Origin: Anaerolineales bacterium | GTDB lineage: Bacteria; Chloroflexota; Anaerolineae; 4572-78; J111 | NCBI GenBank assembly: GCA_015075405.1 | Contig: JABTUK010000001.1 | Span: 496,001 to 560,000 of the forward strand | DNA length: 64,000 bases | Direction of reading: 5' to 3' | In this document: positions 57,089-64,000 of the stretch, piece after piece | Layout: each line of letters begins with the position of its first letter | Numbering within the stretch: position 1 is the stretch's first letter | Notes under the pieces: model-generated | What the model was told of the DNA's origin: nothing | What the model saw: the letters and a program-made list of their open reading frames with translations, nothing else | Database searches by the model: none | Made by a program: the position numbers and the translations under genes

Positions 57089-58675
57089 TTACGGTGACAA
57101 GTATGGAATTACGTACCAAAAAGGACTAATGAGCGTTAATAACGCTAACCCTGTATAAACCGCCAGCAACAGCCACGAAGCCGGAACCGGCCAGCGCGAC
57201 GCCAGGGCTGCTCGCGCTGCGGCCAAGGCCAAGGGCAGTCCCACAACCAACACCGCCCACATGTCCACATCGCCCCGCCTCAGTCCGGCGACAATGACCC
57301 AACCCAGGGCCAGGGCCAAGCCCCCCACCAGCAGCCAGGCCCACCGCAGCGAAAAAGCTTTAGACAGCCCCAGTGAGAAAAAAAGCCCCAGGGGAATCAT
57401 CGCCGGGAAAAGATAACGCCCCTGAAACTGGGCAAACTCCAGGTTGTACCAGAGATAGCCGAGCAGCATTAGGGCGACGGTCAAGGCCATTAATACCAGG
57501 GCTGGCGTGGGGCGTGATGCGTGGGGCGTGATGCGTGATGCGTGATTTTGGAGCGAATCGTCACTTTCGTCCAATCTCCTAATCCCCAGCAAAAACCCTA
57601 CAAACGCAGTTACGGTCAGCAGGGTTAAGGCCAGATAGACGCGCTCGCTCATCGGGACGGCCATCCAGCCGAATTGGCCCCAGAAGCTGTGAAAGGTAGT
57701 GGTTAAAAGATTTTGCAGGTAAGTTTGCCAGCCTACCTGGGCCAGAAGGTCGGCGGTACGCAGTTGACCCACTACAACTGCATCGTGCCGGCCCAATCCT
57801 AGTATATCCAGGTTGCCGTAAAGCGTCACATTGCGCGCATACCAGGGCAACGCCATCGCCAGCGCCACACCAAAGACAATCGAAGCCTGCCGAGCTAAAG
57901 TAGGCCAGTCCACCCCTTTAAAACCCCACCCTCGCCCCTGCTCCTCCGTTCCTCCGCTCCTTTGCTCCTCCGTCTCCTCGCCTCCTCGCCTCTCTGTTCC
58001 CTTCGCCGCCAACCACAGCGCCACCGCTGTCAGTGGAACGGCAATATAGACGGTCGTTTTGGTGATTAAGCCCAGCCCCAGTAGAACCCCCAGGGCAATA
58101 TCGCCTCGGCTGGTAGCCGAGCCGGGGTGCATCACGCGCCGGGTCAGCAGGAATAACAGGGCCGCCAAAATCAACTCGGCCAGGGCATCATTGTTAACCG
58201 AAGCCAGTATAGCGACATGCATGGGTGTAAAGGCGACAAAAGCGGCTGTCCCAAAATAAACAGCGGGCCGGTGAGGAAAGATCATTCGGGCGATCCCCCA
58301 GGCTAGAGTGACCACCCCGGCCCCCAACACCACCGACCCCAGCCTGAGCGCCAGTAAGGAACCATCGCTCAGGTTGAAGAGGGGGACTGCCAGCAGATAA
58401 TACAGCAGCGGCTGGTGGAACTCGTAACAAACATTGTCCAGCGGCAATTCCGGCGGAAAGCGCTCCGACTTCAATTGTTCCAGGTAAGTCTGATTATAAC
58501 AGCGGCTAACCAGCACCGGAAAATTGCCCTGGTGAGCCAGATAACCAATGTAGTTGTAATGGGCCGGTTCATCAGGGGCCTGCCAGGCGGGGGTGAGCGT
58601 AGCAAAAAGAACCCCGGCCAGCAAATAGACTGCCAGGATCAGAAAAAAGAAGGGGGAACGCCGGCCAGATGCCAT
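57089..58675 (-). CDS. GT39-like membrane glycosyltransferase
   Basis: 528-aa multi-pass protein of the GT-C type (PMT/ArnT or DUF2142 like), transferring sugars from a lipid carrier on the outer face of the membrane. The first extracytoplasmic loop has the conserved acidic pair in WQAPDEPAHYNY (residues about 32-43). A second conserved segment is CYEFHQPLLYYLL. About ten helices follow. Two loops are built from tandem repeats: residues about 227-250 (GTERRGGEETEEQRSGG...) and about 369-391 (QNHASRITPHASRP). Both fall between helices and would face the cytosol or form flexible loops. The start is ATG 58675. The RNase HI gene lies 31 bases downstream. Confidence 0.8.
   Translation of the reverse strand: MASGRRSPFFFLILAVYLLAGVLFATLTPAWQAPDEPAHYNYIGYLAHQGNFPVLVSRCYNQTYLEQLKSERFPPELPLDNVCYEFHQPLLYYLLAVPLFNLSDGSLLALRLGSVVLGAGVVTLAWGIARMIFPHRPAVYFGTAAFVAFTPMHVAILASVNNDALAELILAALLFLLTRRVMHPGSATSRGDIALGVLLGLGLITKTTVYIAVPLTAVALWLAAKGTERRGGEETEEQRSGGTEEQGRGWGFKGVDWPTLARQASIVFGVALAMALPWYARNVTLYGNLDILGLGRHDAVVVGQLRTADLLAQVGWQTYLQNLLTTTFHSFWGQFGWMAVPMSERVYLALTLLTVTAFVGFLLGIRRLDESDDSLQNHASRITPHASRPTPALVLMALTVALMLLGYLWYNLEFAQFQGRYLFPAMIPLGLFFSLGLSKAFSLRWAWLLVGGLALALGWVIVAGLRRGDVDMWAVLVVGLPLALAAARAALASRWPVPASWLLLAVYTGLALLTLISPFWYVIPYLSP
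57504..57548. repeat. GCATCAC (GCGTGATG) repeat inside the GT39-like gene
   Basis: Tandem GCGTGATG/GCGTGGG units, read in frame as NHASRITPHASRP on the minus strand. Same unit as 2199-2216. Confidence 0.75.
57938..57995. repeat. CTCCTCCG/CCTCGCCT repeat inside the GT39-like gene
   Basis: Tandem CTCCTCCGTT, CCTCCGCT and CCTCGCCT units, read in frame as a Glu/Gly/Arg-rich loop (RRGGEETEEQRSGG). Related to the GAGGCGA family. Confidence 0.75.
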
Positions 58676-58727
58676 CAATTCTTTTACCTGTTTAGAAAAG
58701 GAAACTCATAGGGATTGTCTAAAAATA

Positions 58728-58810
58728 AGTTCCCTCAAGTTCCTACAAGTTCCCAGGGAACTCATAGGAACTGAAGGAACTGAAGGAACTTATATTCCCT
58801 CAGTTCCCTG
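58728..58810. repeat. AGTTCC/GGAACT repeat palindrome
   Basis: AGTTCCCTCAAGTTCC and inverted GGAACTGAAGGAACTGAAGG copies. It lies between the dehydrogenase and GT39-like genes. Related to 28263-28320. Confidence 0.75.
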
Positions 58811-58811
58811 G

Positions 58812-59660
58812 TTAAGGCCACAGGAGTTTGTGCAGCGCCGAATGATCCAGATCGCCATCACCCTGGGCCACCAACTCCTGGTAGCGAGCGATCACGCTTT
58901 CCAGGTGGGGCAGGGTGACGGAAACCGACCGGGCCAGCTCCTGGGCCAGGTGCAGGTCTTTCAACTGCGTCCTGGCTTTGCCCCCCGGCACATAGGCGCG
59001 ATTGATCATCCGGCTGCCATGGAGCTGCAAAATCTTAGAGTCGGCAAAGCCGCCTTGCAGGGCTTGCTGTAACAGATGGGCGTCGAGGCCGCTCTTTTCG
59101 GCCAGGGTTAAAGCTTCGGCCACCGCCTCGATGGTCAGCCCAACGATGAGTTGGTTAATCAACTTCGCTGTGTGACCGGCCCCCGGCCCGCCGACCCGAA
59201 CCACATTGCCGCCCAGCATTTCCAAAAAAGGGCGCACTCGGCTAAAGTCGGCCACCGTGCCGCCGGCCATAATCGCCAGGCTGCCTGCCGCCGCCCCCTC
59301 CGGGCCGCCCGACACTGGCGCGTCTATCCAGCCGATACCCCTGGCTGCTAACCGCCAGGCATGCGCCCGCGAGTGAGCCGGGTCGGAGGTGCCCATATCC
59401 ATCACCACCTGGCCCGGAGCCAGATAGGGTTCCAGTTGGGCCAGCACACTGTCCACTGCCGGCGTGTCGGTCAGCGTGAGCAGACAAATTTTAGCCTGTG
59501 CCGCTTCGGTCAGCGCCGAGCACAGCGGAATACCCTCAACCAGTTCTTCCGGCAGCGGCGAGCGATTCCAGCCGCAGACCTGGTATCCCGCCGCCAGCAG
59601 CCGCCGGGCGATAGGCCGCCCCATCAACCCCAACCCCAACACGCTCACCGATGTCATCAT
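58812..59660 (-). CDS. beta-hydroxyacid dehydrogenase (3-hydroxyisobutyrate dehydrogenase family)
   Basis: 282-aa NAD(P)-dependent oxidoreductase. The Rossmann motif GLGLMG lies at residues 9-14, the substrate loop DAPVSGGPEGA at 113-123, and the catalytic Lys166 in AGHTAKLINQ. This fits tartronate-semialdehyde or 3-hydroxyisobutyrate-type enzymes; the substrate cannot be fixed from sequence. It follows the SAF-domain dehydrogenase with an ATGA overlap (start ATG 59660), so both are made together and probably act in one pathway for a small hydroxy acid. Confidence 0.88.
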   Translation of the reverse strand: MMTSVSVLGLGLMGRPIARRLLAAGYQVCGWNRSPLPEELVEGIPLCSALTEAAQAKICLLTLTDTPAVDSVLAQLEPYLAPGQVVMDMGTSDPAHSRAHAWRLAARGIGWIDAPVSGGPEGAAAGSLAIMAGGTVADFSRVRPFLEMLGGNVVRVGGPGAGHTAKLINQLIVGLTIEAVAEALTLAEKSGLDAHLLQQALQGGFADSKILQLHGSRMINRAYVPGGKARTQLKDLHLAQELARSVSVTLPHLESVIARYQELVAQGDGDLDHSALHKLLWP

Positions 59661-61015
59661 AGCCCTGGTCCTTCAAACCGCTGCTCCATTTCCCGGCGAA
59701 AGCGCACCGCCGGGTCCGTTTCATCAAAGCTGACATCCTCCCACCGCACCACCTGGCCCGCCGCCACCCCCTGCTTCAGCCTGACTCCCTGGGCCAGGCC
59801 GATGGGCAAAGCGCCCAGGCTCAACGCCTGCCGGGCAGGCCGGAGCGCTCCGTAGACGCAATACCCACCCTCCCCGTCGAGCATCTCCCCGGCAGCCAGG
59901 CTGCGCTTGGCGACTGCCACCACGTCACCCTTAAACCCCAGCGGGCAGCCGGTCGCTTCGCCGCGCAGACCGGCCCGCAGCACACTGACTCCCAGTTCCA
60001 GGCCCACCAGATGGTACGGGCGATACATGGCCGCATAGTGGCCGGTCTCGTCGGTCAGCAGGCCGTACTCCGCAAAGCAGCGCTGCACATAGTCGCTGGC
60101 TGCGGCCACAATGACGTACACTCCCCAGCGCAAATCGCGGGGCACAGGCCGGCCATCCCGCTCCAGGCTTGACACAACCTCGACCGTGCCCGCGTGGGCC
60201 AACTGCCCGCCCTCAGCCTGCGGCTTGCAGACCCGCGCCAGGTCATCCACGCCGCAGGGGGGAAAACTCAGGCCGTCCGGCTGGGGGGCCAGACCGGTCG
60301 CATTCGCCACCGCCGCCATCTCTATAGCCGATTTGGTCCCGTCGAGAAAAGAGTTGAACATCTGGGCATTCAGGCCGCCCGCCGCCGCTGCTTCCGGGGT
60401 AAAGCCGTAATGCTCCCAGACCGTGTCGGGGGTGGAGGTATGGTAGGCCGGCAAATATTTGGTTCCCTTGCCGGCGCAGACCACCTCAAAGCCGCTCACC
60501 TGCGCCCACTCCACCAATTCACAAATCAGGGCCGGCTGGTCGCCGTAGGCCAGGCTGTAAACCACGCCTGCCGCCGCGGCCCGCTCGGCCAGCAGGGGAC
60601 CGGCCAGGGCGTCGGCCTCCACATTGACCATGACCACGTGCCGCCCCTGTTCTATCGCCAGCAGCGCGTGCCGAATGCCCACCGGGGGCAGGCCGGTCGC
60701 TTCAACGACCACCTCCAGCCCCTCGGCCCGCAGCAGCGCCTCGCTGTCGGTGGTCAGGCAGGTGGCCCCGGTTTTTAGCGCCTCGGCCCAACTGCGGGCG
60801 GCGAACTGCTCCGGCAGCCAGCCGGCCCGCTGCAAGGCCAGGCCCGCCCGTTCCAGCGACAGGTCGGCCACGCCCAGCACATGCAGACCCGCTACCCGCC
60901 GGGCCTGGCTCAGAAACATGGTTCCAAACTTACCCGCGCCGATCAATCCGACCCGTAAAGGCCGGCCCGCCTCGGCCCGCGCCGCCAGTAGTTGTAGCAA
61001 TTGACCGTTGAGCAA
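59657..61015 (-). CDS. NAD(P)-binding, SAF-domain dehydrogenase (homoserine dehydrogenase-like)
   Basis: 452-aa protein. The N-terminal Rossmann fold starts LRVGLIGAGKFGTMFLSQ (residues about 20-37), followed by VEATGLPPVG and a catalytic domain with VCAGKGTKYLPAYH. The last 90 residues form a SAF/beta-clip domain (VVAVAKRSLAAGEMLDGEGGY, in parts, then ALPIGLAQGVRLKQGVAAGQ), as in altronate dehydratase, flagellar and antifreeze-like proteins. Members of this family are often mis-named flagellar or homoserine proteins; some act on branched sugar acids. Coupling to a beta-hydroxyacid dehydrogenase agrees with sugar-acid catabolism. The start is ATG 61015. Confidence 0.8.
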   Translation of the reverse strand: MLNGQLLQLLAARAEAGRPLRVGLIGAGKFGTMFLSQARRVAGLHVLGVADLSLERAGLALQRAGWLPEQFAARSWAEALKTGATCLTTDSEALLRAEGLEVVVEATGLPPVGIRHALLAIEQGRHVVMVNVEADALAGPLLAERAAAAGVVYSLAYGDQPALICELVEWAQVSGFEVVCAGKGTKYLPAYHTSTPDTVWEHYGFTPEAAAAGGLNAQMFNSFLDGTKSAIEMAAVANATGLAPQPDGLSFPPCGVDDLARVCKPQAEGGQLAHAGTVEVVSSLERDGRPVPRDLRWGVYVIVAAASDYVQRCFAEYGLLTDETGHYAAMYRPYHLVGLELGVSVLRAGLRGEATGCPLGFKGDVVAVAKRSLAAGEMLDGEGGYCVYGALRPARQALSLGALPIGLAQGVRLKQGVAAGQVVRWEDVSFDETDPAVRFRREMEQRFEGPGL

Positions 61016-61052
61016 GGGTTACTCCCAAGCAGTGAACTGAGGAAACTATATC

Positions 61053-61115
61053 AGGAGATTGGAGATTGGAGATTAGAGATTGGAGATTGGGCAATCTCCA
61101 ATCTCTAATCTCCTA
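61053..61115. repeat. GGAGATT heptamer palindrome
   Basis: Four to five GGAGATT/TAGAGATT units and an inverted CAATCTCCAATCTC arm, upstream of the SAF-domain gene. The rest of the 216-base gap shows no clear feature. Confidence 0.85.
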
Positions 61116-61231
61116 GCCTTATCGTACTCTAAGCCCAACGCTTAGGCAATTCCAATCCAATTATCTTCGAGCCGCAGGATAGTTTTACTCACAGAGCACA
61201 AATACAAGCAAGGCTAAACCCCTGAAAATTT

Positions 61232-63667
61232 CTAACGTTCCCACCTGAAACGTTCAACCTTCAACCGCGCCCAGGCCAGCCAGAGCCGCCAGCGCAGCCG
61301 CCGCCAGGTCTGGATGGCCTGGCGCTGCTCCCCCGCGGAGGGAGGATGGGCGCTGTAAACGGCGTTCACATAAAGGCCGGTCAAGCGTTCAATCTCCGGC
61401 GCAGCGGGGGCCAGAGGTTGGAAGGTTGGAAGGCTTGTCCTGAGCGAAGTCGAAGGGTTGGAAGGTTGGAAGGTTGGAGGTTGGAGGTTGGAGGCTGGAA
61501 GGCTGGAGGTTGGAAGGTTGGAGGTTGGAAGGTTGGAGGTTAGAAGAGCGATTTGGCTAATCAGGGCCTCACTGAACTCGTAGGGGGTTGCGCCGGGGGG
61601 GGCAGGGACGGCTAAACGGGAGCCGTAGCGCTGCAACCGCCGGTACAACCGCACTGCGGTGGTGGTCGGGTCGGTTCGGGCCAGCGCCCAGCTATCGGCG
61701 GCGGACCAGACTACACTCGCCAGGGCCAGCCCGGCCAGAGCCAACAGCAGCGCCCAACCCCACCCCGGCTGCCAGGCAATCCGGCCGGCCGGGGCTAACG
61801 CCGGGGGTGTGACCAGCTCCATTTCGGGCAGGCTGGCCGATTCGACGGCTCGCTCAGGCCGGGGGCGAGCGGCGGTGGGTTCAAACTCGATCCAGCCATA
61901 GCCGGGGAAGTAAACCTCGGCCCAGGCATGGGCGTCGGCCTCGCTGACCCGGTAGCGACCCTGGGCCGGGTCGAACTCGCCCCCGGCATAGCCAACGACC
62001 AGCCGGGCGGGGATGCCGGCGGCGCGAGCCAGCACCACCATGGCCGAGGCGTAATAATCGCAGTAGCCGCGCCGCAAATCAAATAAAAAGTAATCCACCA
62101 CGTCCCGGTTGGGCGGCGGGGGCAGGTTCAAATCGTAGGGCAGGGTGCGCAAATAGCTTTCGATGGCTCGCGCCCGGTCGTAGGGCGTTGGTTGGGTGGC
62201 GGTCAGGTCGCGGGCCAGGGCCAGCACCCGCACCGGCGCCTCACGCGGCAAAGCCAGGTAGCGCTGGCGTACCCAGGCCGGGTAACGGTTTCCGGCCTGG
62301 CGCAGTTCGGCTTCCCCTGCCGCCGGAAGCAGCGACGTAACCTGATAGCTGGCCGCGGCCACCGTCGCCCCAAAGGCATCGCCGGGTCTGCGCCAGGCTA
62401 CCTGATAAGGCTGGTCTACCGCCAGCAGCGCTCCGGCGGCGTAGAGCAGCCCGTTCCCCTGAGCAGCCGCTTGAATTTGCTCGGTCAAGACCACTGCGGG
62501 TTGGCCTACCTCGAAGGCCGGCTCAATGGCCTCACCCGCCCCATAAGTAGTTGTTTCCGTTTGGCCGCTCACCCAGCCATAGCCGGTGTAGCGGTCGTAA
62601 GTAAGGCTGCGCCAATAGTGATAGCGGTTAACTGCCTGGCTGTCGGGCTGCACCAGCAGCGCCACCTGCTGTGACAATTCCGGCCCGGCGCCGAGCAGAT
62701 GACGCCGGGGCAAACCACCCAGCCGGGCCTGGTCAAACACCCCCGACTGTCCGGGGGGCGGCTGCAAGCCCAGCGAGCGGGCCAGCGGGCCGGGCTGCAA
62801 CGGCTGGCCCCAAATCAGGCGTTGGGCCGACTCGGCCAGCGCCTGGGCCGAAATGACCGGGCTTATCTGGGCCAGTGCGACCAACCCTGCTACCAGCCAG
62901 AGGGTAGCCAGCGTCAGATCGGTACGGATTTCGAGGGCAAAGTCAATCCCCTCAACCTGCCAGCGGCGCTCGCGGACGGTGTGTTCCACCAGGGCCGCCA
63001 GCAGCCAGGTCAGCCCCAGTAACAATAATAGAAAGGCAAAGTTGCCGCCGCCATAAGCCATGCTGATTACCAGCAAGGCCCCGGCCGGCAGGATCGCCAG
63101 CAGCGATTGATCACGGCGGCGCACGGCCCAACCGGACCATGCCGCTACCAGCCACAAGGCGACGCCCCAGGCCAGGGCTGTCGCTGCCGGGTCAAACACC
63201 GGTTCGCCCCCGGCCATGTTTGCCACCCATTCCAGCAACCGGCTCCACAGGGTAACAACCCCCAGCCAGAGGCCGGCCAGGGTTGATTGCAGCGGCGTTG
63301 TATCGGGCGGGCCATTGCCGGGCCAGCGCAGCGCCTGCCAGGCCAGGCCCACTAGCTGCCCCAGCAGGGCCAGGATGCTGCCGTCCAGGCGGCCCACCCG
63401 CACCGTCATCAGGACAACCCCCGCGCTGCCGGCGATAGCGCCGGCCCACCAACCCGGCCAGGAAGTGGCGGCCAGGGTCCAGCCGGTCAATGTCCCCAGG
63501 ATGGCGATGGGCAGTAATAAGCCTAGCTCCAGGCCGCGGACCACACTGGCCAGTCCCAAGGCCACACTGTTCAAGGCGGCCAGAAGCAAGGTAACGGCCA
63601 GCAAGCGCCATACAGTCAACTCTTTGTCCAGCCAGGGGGACAATAACGCAGTCACTTTCGCCGTCAT
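61232..63667 (-). CDS. transglutaminase-like membrane protein, second copy, with repeat insertion
   Basis: 811-aa paralogue of the protein at 53905. N-terminal membrane helices (about seven) are followed by an extracellular domain, the transglutaminase core with Cys536 (RGYCDYYAS) and His580 (ADAHAWAEVYF), GWIEFEPT, one helix (about 636-655) and a DUF4129-like tail. In that tail, residues about 709-752 (TSNLPTSNLPTSSLPASN and so on) are written by a GGAAGGTT/TTGGAGG repeat and split a segment that is continuous in the paralogue. The start is ATG 63667, overlapping the DUF58 gene by four bases (ATGA), so the two are coupled, the usual DUF58-transglutaminase arrangement. Confidence 0.9.
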   Translation of the reverse strand: MTAKVTALLSPWLDKELTVWRLLAVTLLLAALNSVALGLASVVRGLELGLLLPIAILGTLTGWTLAATSWPGWWAGAIAGSAGVVLMTVRVGRLDGSILALLGQLVGLAWQALRWPGNGPPDTTPLQSTLAGLWLGVVTLWSRLLEWVANMAGGEPVFDPAATALAWGVALWLVAAWSGWAVRRRDQSLLAILPAGALLVISMAYGGGNFAFLLLLLGLTWLLAALVEHTVRERRWQVEGIDFALEIRTDLTLATLWLVAGLVALAQISPVISAQALAESAQRLIWGQPLQPGPLARSLGLQPPPGQSGVFDQARLGGLPRRHLLGAGPELSQQVALLVQPDSQAVNRYHYWRSLTYDRYTGYGWVSGQTETTTYGAGEAIEPAFEVGQPAVVLTEQIQAAAQGNGLLYAAGALLAVDQPYQVAWRRPGDAFGATVAAASYQVTSLLPAAGEAELRQAGNRYPAWVRQRYLALPREAPVRVLALARDLTATQPTPYDRARAIESYLRTLPYDLNLPPPPNRDVVDYFLFDLRRGYCDYYASAMVVLARAAGIPARLVVGYAGGEFDPAQGRYRVSEADAHAWAEVYFPGYGWIEFEPTAARPRPERAVESASLPEMELVTPPALAPAGRIAWQPGWGWALLLALAGLALASVVWSAADSWALARTDPTTTAVRLYRRLQRYGSRLAVPAPPGATPYEFSEALISQIALLTSNLPTSNLPTSSLPASNLQPPTFQPSNPSTSLRTSLPTFQPLAPAAPEIERLTGLYVNAVYSAHPPSAGEQRQAIQTWRRLRWRLWLAWARLKVERFRWER
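61413..61543. repeat. TTGGAGG/GGAAGGTT repeat inside the second transglutaminase gene
   Basis: About 130 bp of TTGGAAGG and TTGGAGG units, with a short palindrome GTCCTGAGCGAAGTCGAAGG in the middle. The whole stretch is in frame. Confidence 0.85.
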
Positions 63668-64000
63668 GACAATTCCCGCCAGGGCGCATCGCCGGGCCGG
63701 CGCACCGGCACCGCCTTGCCGGTCGGCATAATGCGCCACTCCCAATTGCCTTGCTGGCCAGGGCGAGCTTCGGGCCGGCCCAGCAGTTCGGGCGTGATCA
63801 GGTAGCGGCTGACGCCCAGATTTGCCAGGAGGGCCAGGGTGCTGCCGGCCTCGCCTGCGCCGCCAAAGGTGACTGGGTCCAGCAGCAGGACTGTGGCGAC
63901 TGCGCCGCGCCGCAGCAGGGGCAGCAGGGCTTCAATCCAATCGCCGGAAGCAGCCGGGGTGATGATAATCAAGCTGGCCTGCCGGTTAAAAGCAGGCCGG
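63664..64000 (-). CDS. DUF58 domain protein, C-terminal part (5' end outside window)
   Basis: At least 111 residues, open to the right end of the window. The visible part (SLIIITPAASGDWIEALLPLLRRGAVATVLLLDP) has the alternating strand/helix look of the von Willebrand-like C-terminal half of DUF58 proteins. These usually pair with a MoxR ATPase and a transglutaminase-like membrane protein. Its stop overlaps the transglutaminase start, supporting the same unit here. The N-terminal membrane helices expected for the family would lie beyond the window. Confidence 0.75.
   Translation of the reverse strand, partial: RPAFNRQASLIIITPAASGDWIEALLPLLRRGAVATVLLLDPVTFGGAGEAGSTLALLANLGVSRYLITPELLGRPEARPGQQGNWEWRIMPTGKAVPVRRPGDAPWRELS

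Overview
The window looks like a chromosome segment of an uncultured or little-studied Chloroflexota bacterium, probably Anaerolineae-like. The evidence is indirect: moderately high G+C, lipoproteins and membrane-anchored proteins with long Pro/Thr linkers (PTPTPT type), two large class A penicillin-binding proteins, two DUF3488/transglutaminase proteins, a fused glyQS gene, and intergenic regions packed with short tandem repeats folded into palindromes. No plasmid, phage, transposase or CRISPR genes were seen.

Layout. 1-7 kb: end of a LysM/M23 peptidase, a phosphohexomutase, a GT-A glycosyltransferase, a glycerate 2-kinase coupled to an ABC sugar-binding lipoprotein, and apt. 7-19.8 kb: glgB, a small membrane protein, ubiE/menG, another methyltransferase, a response regulator, a class A PBP, a BglII-like nuclease, surE, a PH/DUF1648 membrane protein and an MFS exporter. 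20-23 kb: a membrane-anchored TPR protein coupled to an SH3 lipoprotein. 23-28 kb: fused glyQS, a small protein with a Uma2 nuclease, and recO. 28.5-34 kb: ROK repressor, ROK-like protein and PIG-L deacetylase (a likely amino-sugar cassette), cdd, and a CNNM/CorC protein. 34-40 kb: one complete minus-strand rRNA operon (16S, tRNA-Ile, tRNA-Ala, 23S, 5S) with tandem promoters and processing stems. 40-43 kb: recR-ybaB-dnaX. 43-51 kb: orphan NarL-type regulator, a matrixin-like protease with an unknown partner, a second surE, an anchored PT-rich protein, infA and a second class A PBP. 51-53.7 kb: an A+T-rich restriction-modification island. 54-64 kb: transglutaminase, RNase HI, a GT39-like membrane protein, two NAD(P) dehydrogenases, and a second transglutaminase coupled to a DUF58 protein.

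The most unusual thing is not a gene cluster. About 25 loci carry tandem copies of short units, mostly heptanucleotides (GGAGATT, CAGTAAT, TTTACGA, CCTACTA, GATGAAG, GCGAATG and others), usually followed by their reverse complement so that the RNA would fold. They resemble the STRR repeats known from filamentous cyanobacteria. Here they have also entered functional sequence in frame: the linker joining the alpha and beta halves of glycyl-tRNA synthetase, the middle of UbiE, two places in a GT39-like protein, and the cytoplasmic tail of one transglutaminase whose paralogue in the same window lacks the insert. One sits inside 23S rRNA at about helix 45, a classical intervening-sequence position, and two more sit in rRNA operon spacers.

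All boundaries and functions were read by eye from the sequence. Family names rest on recognised motifs, not on database searches.
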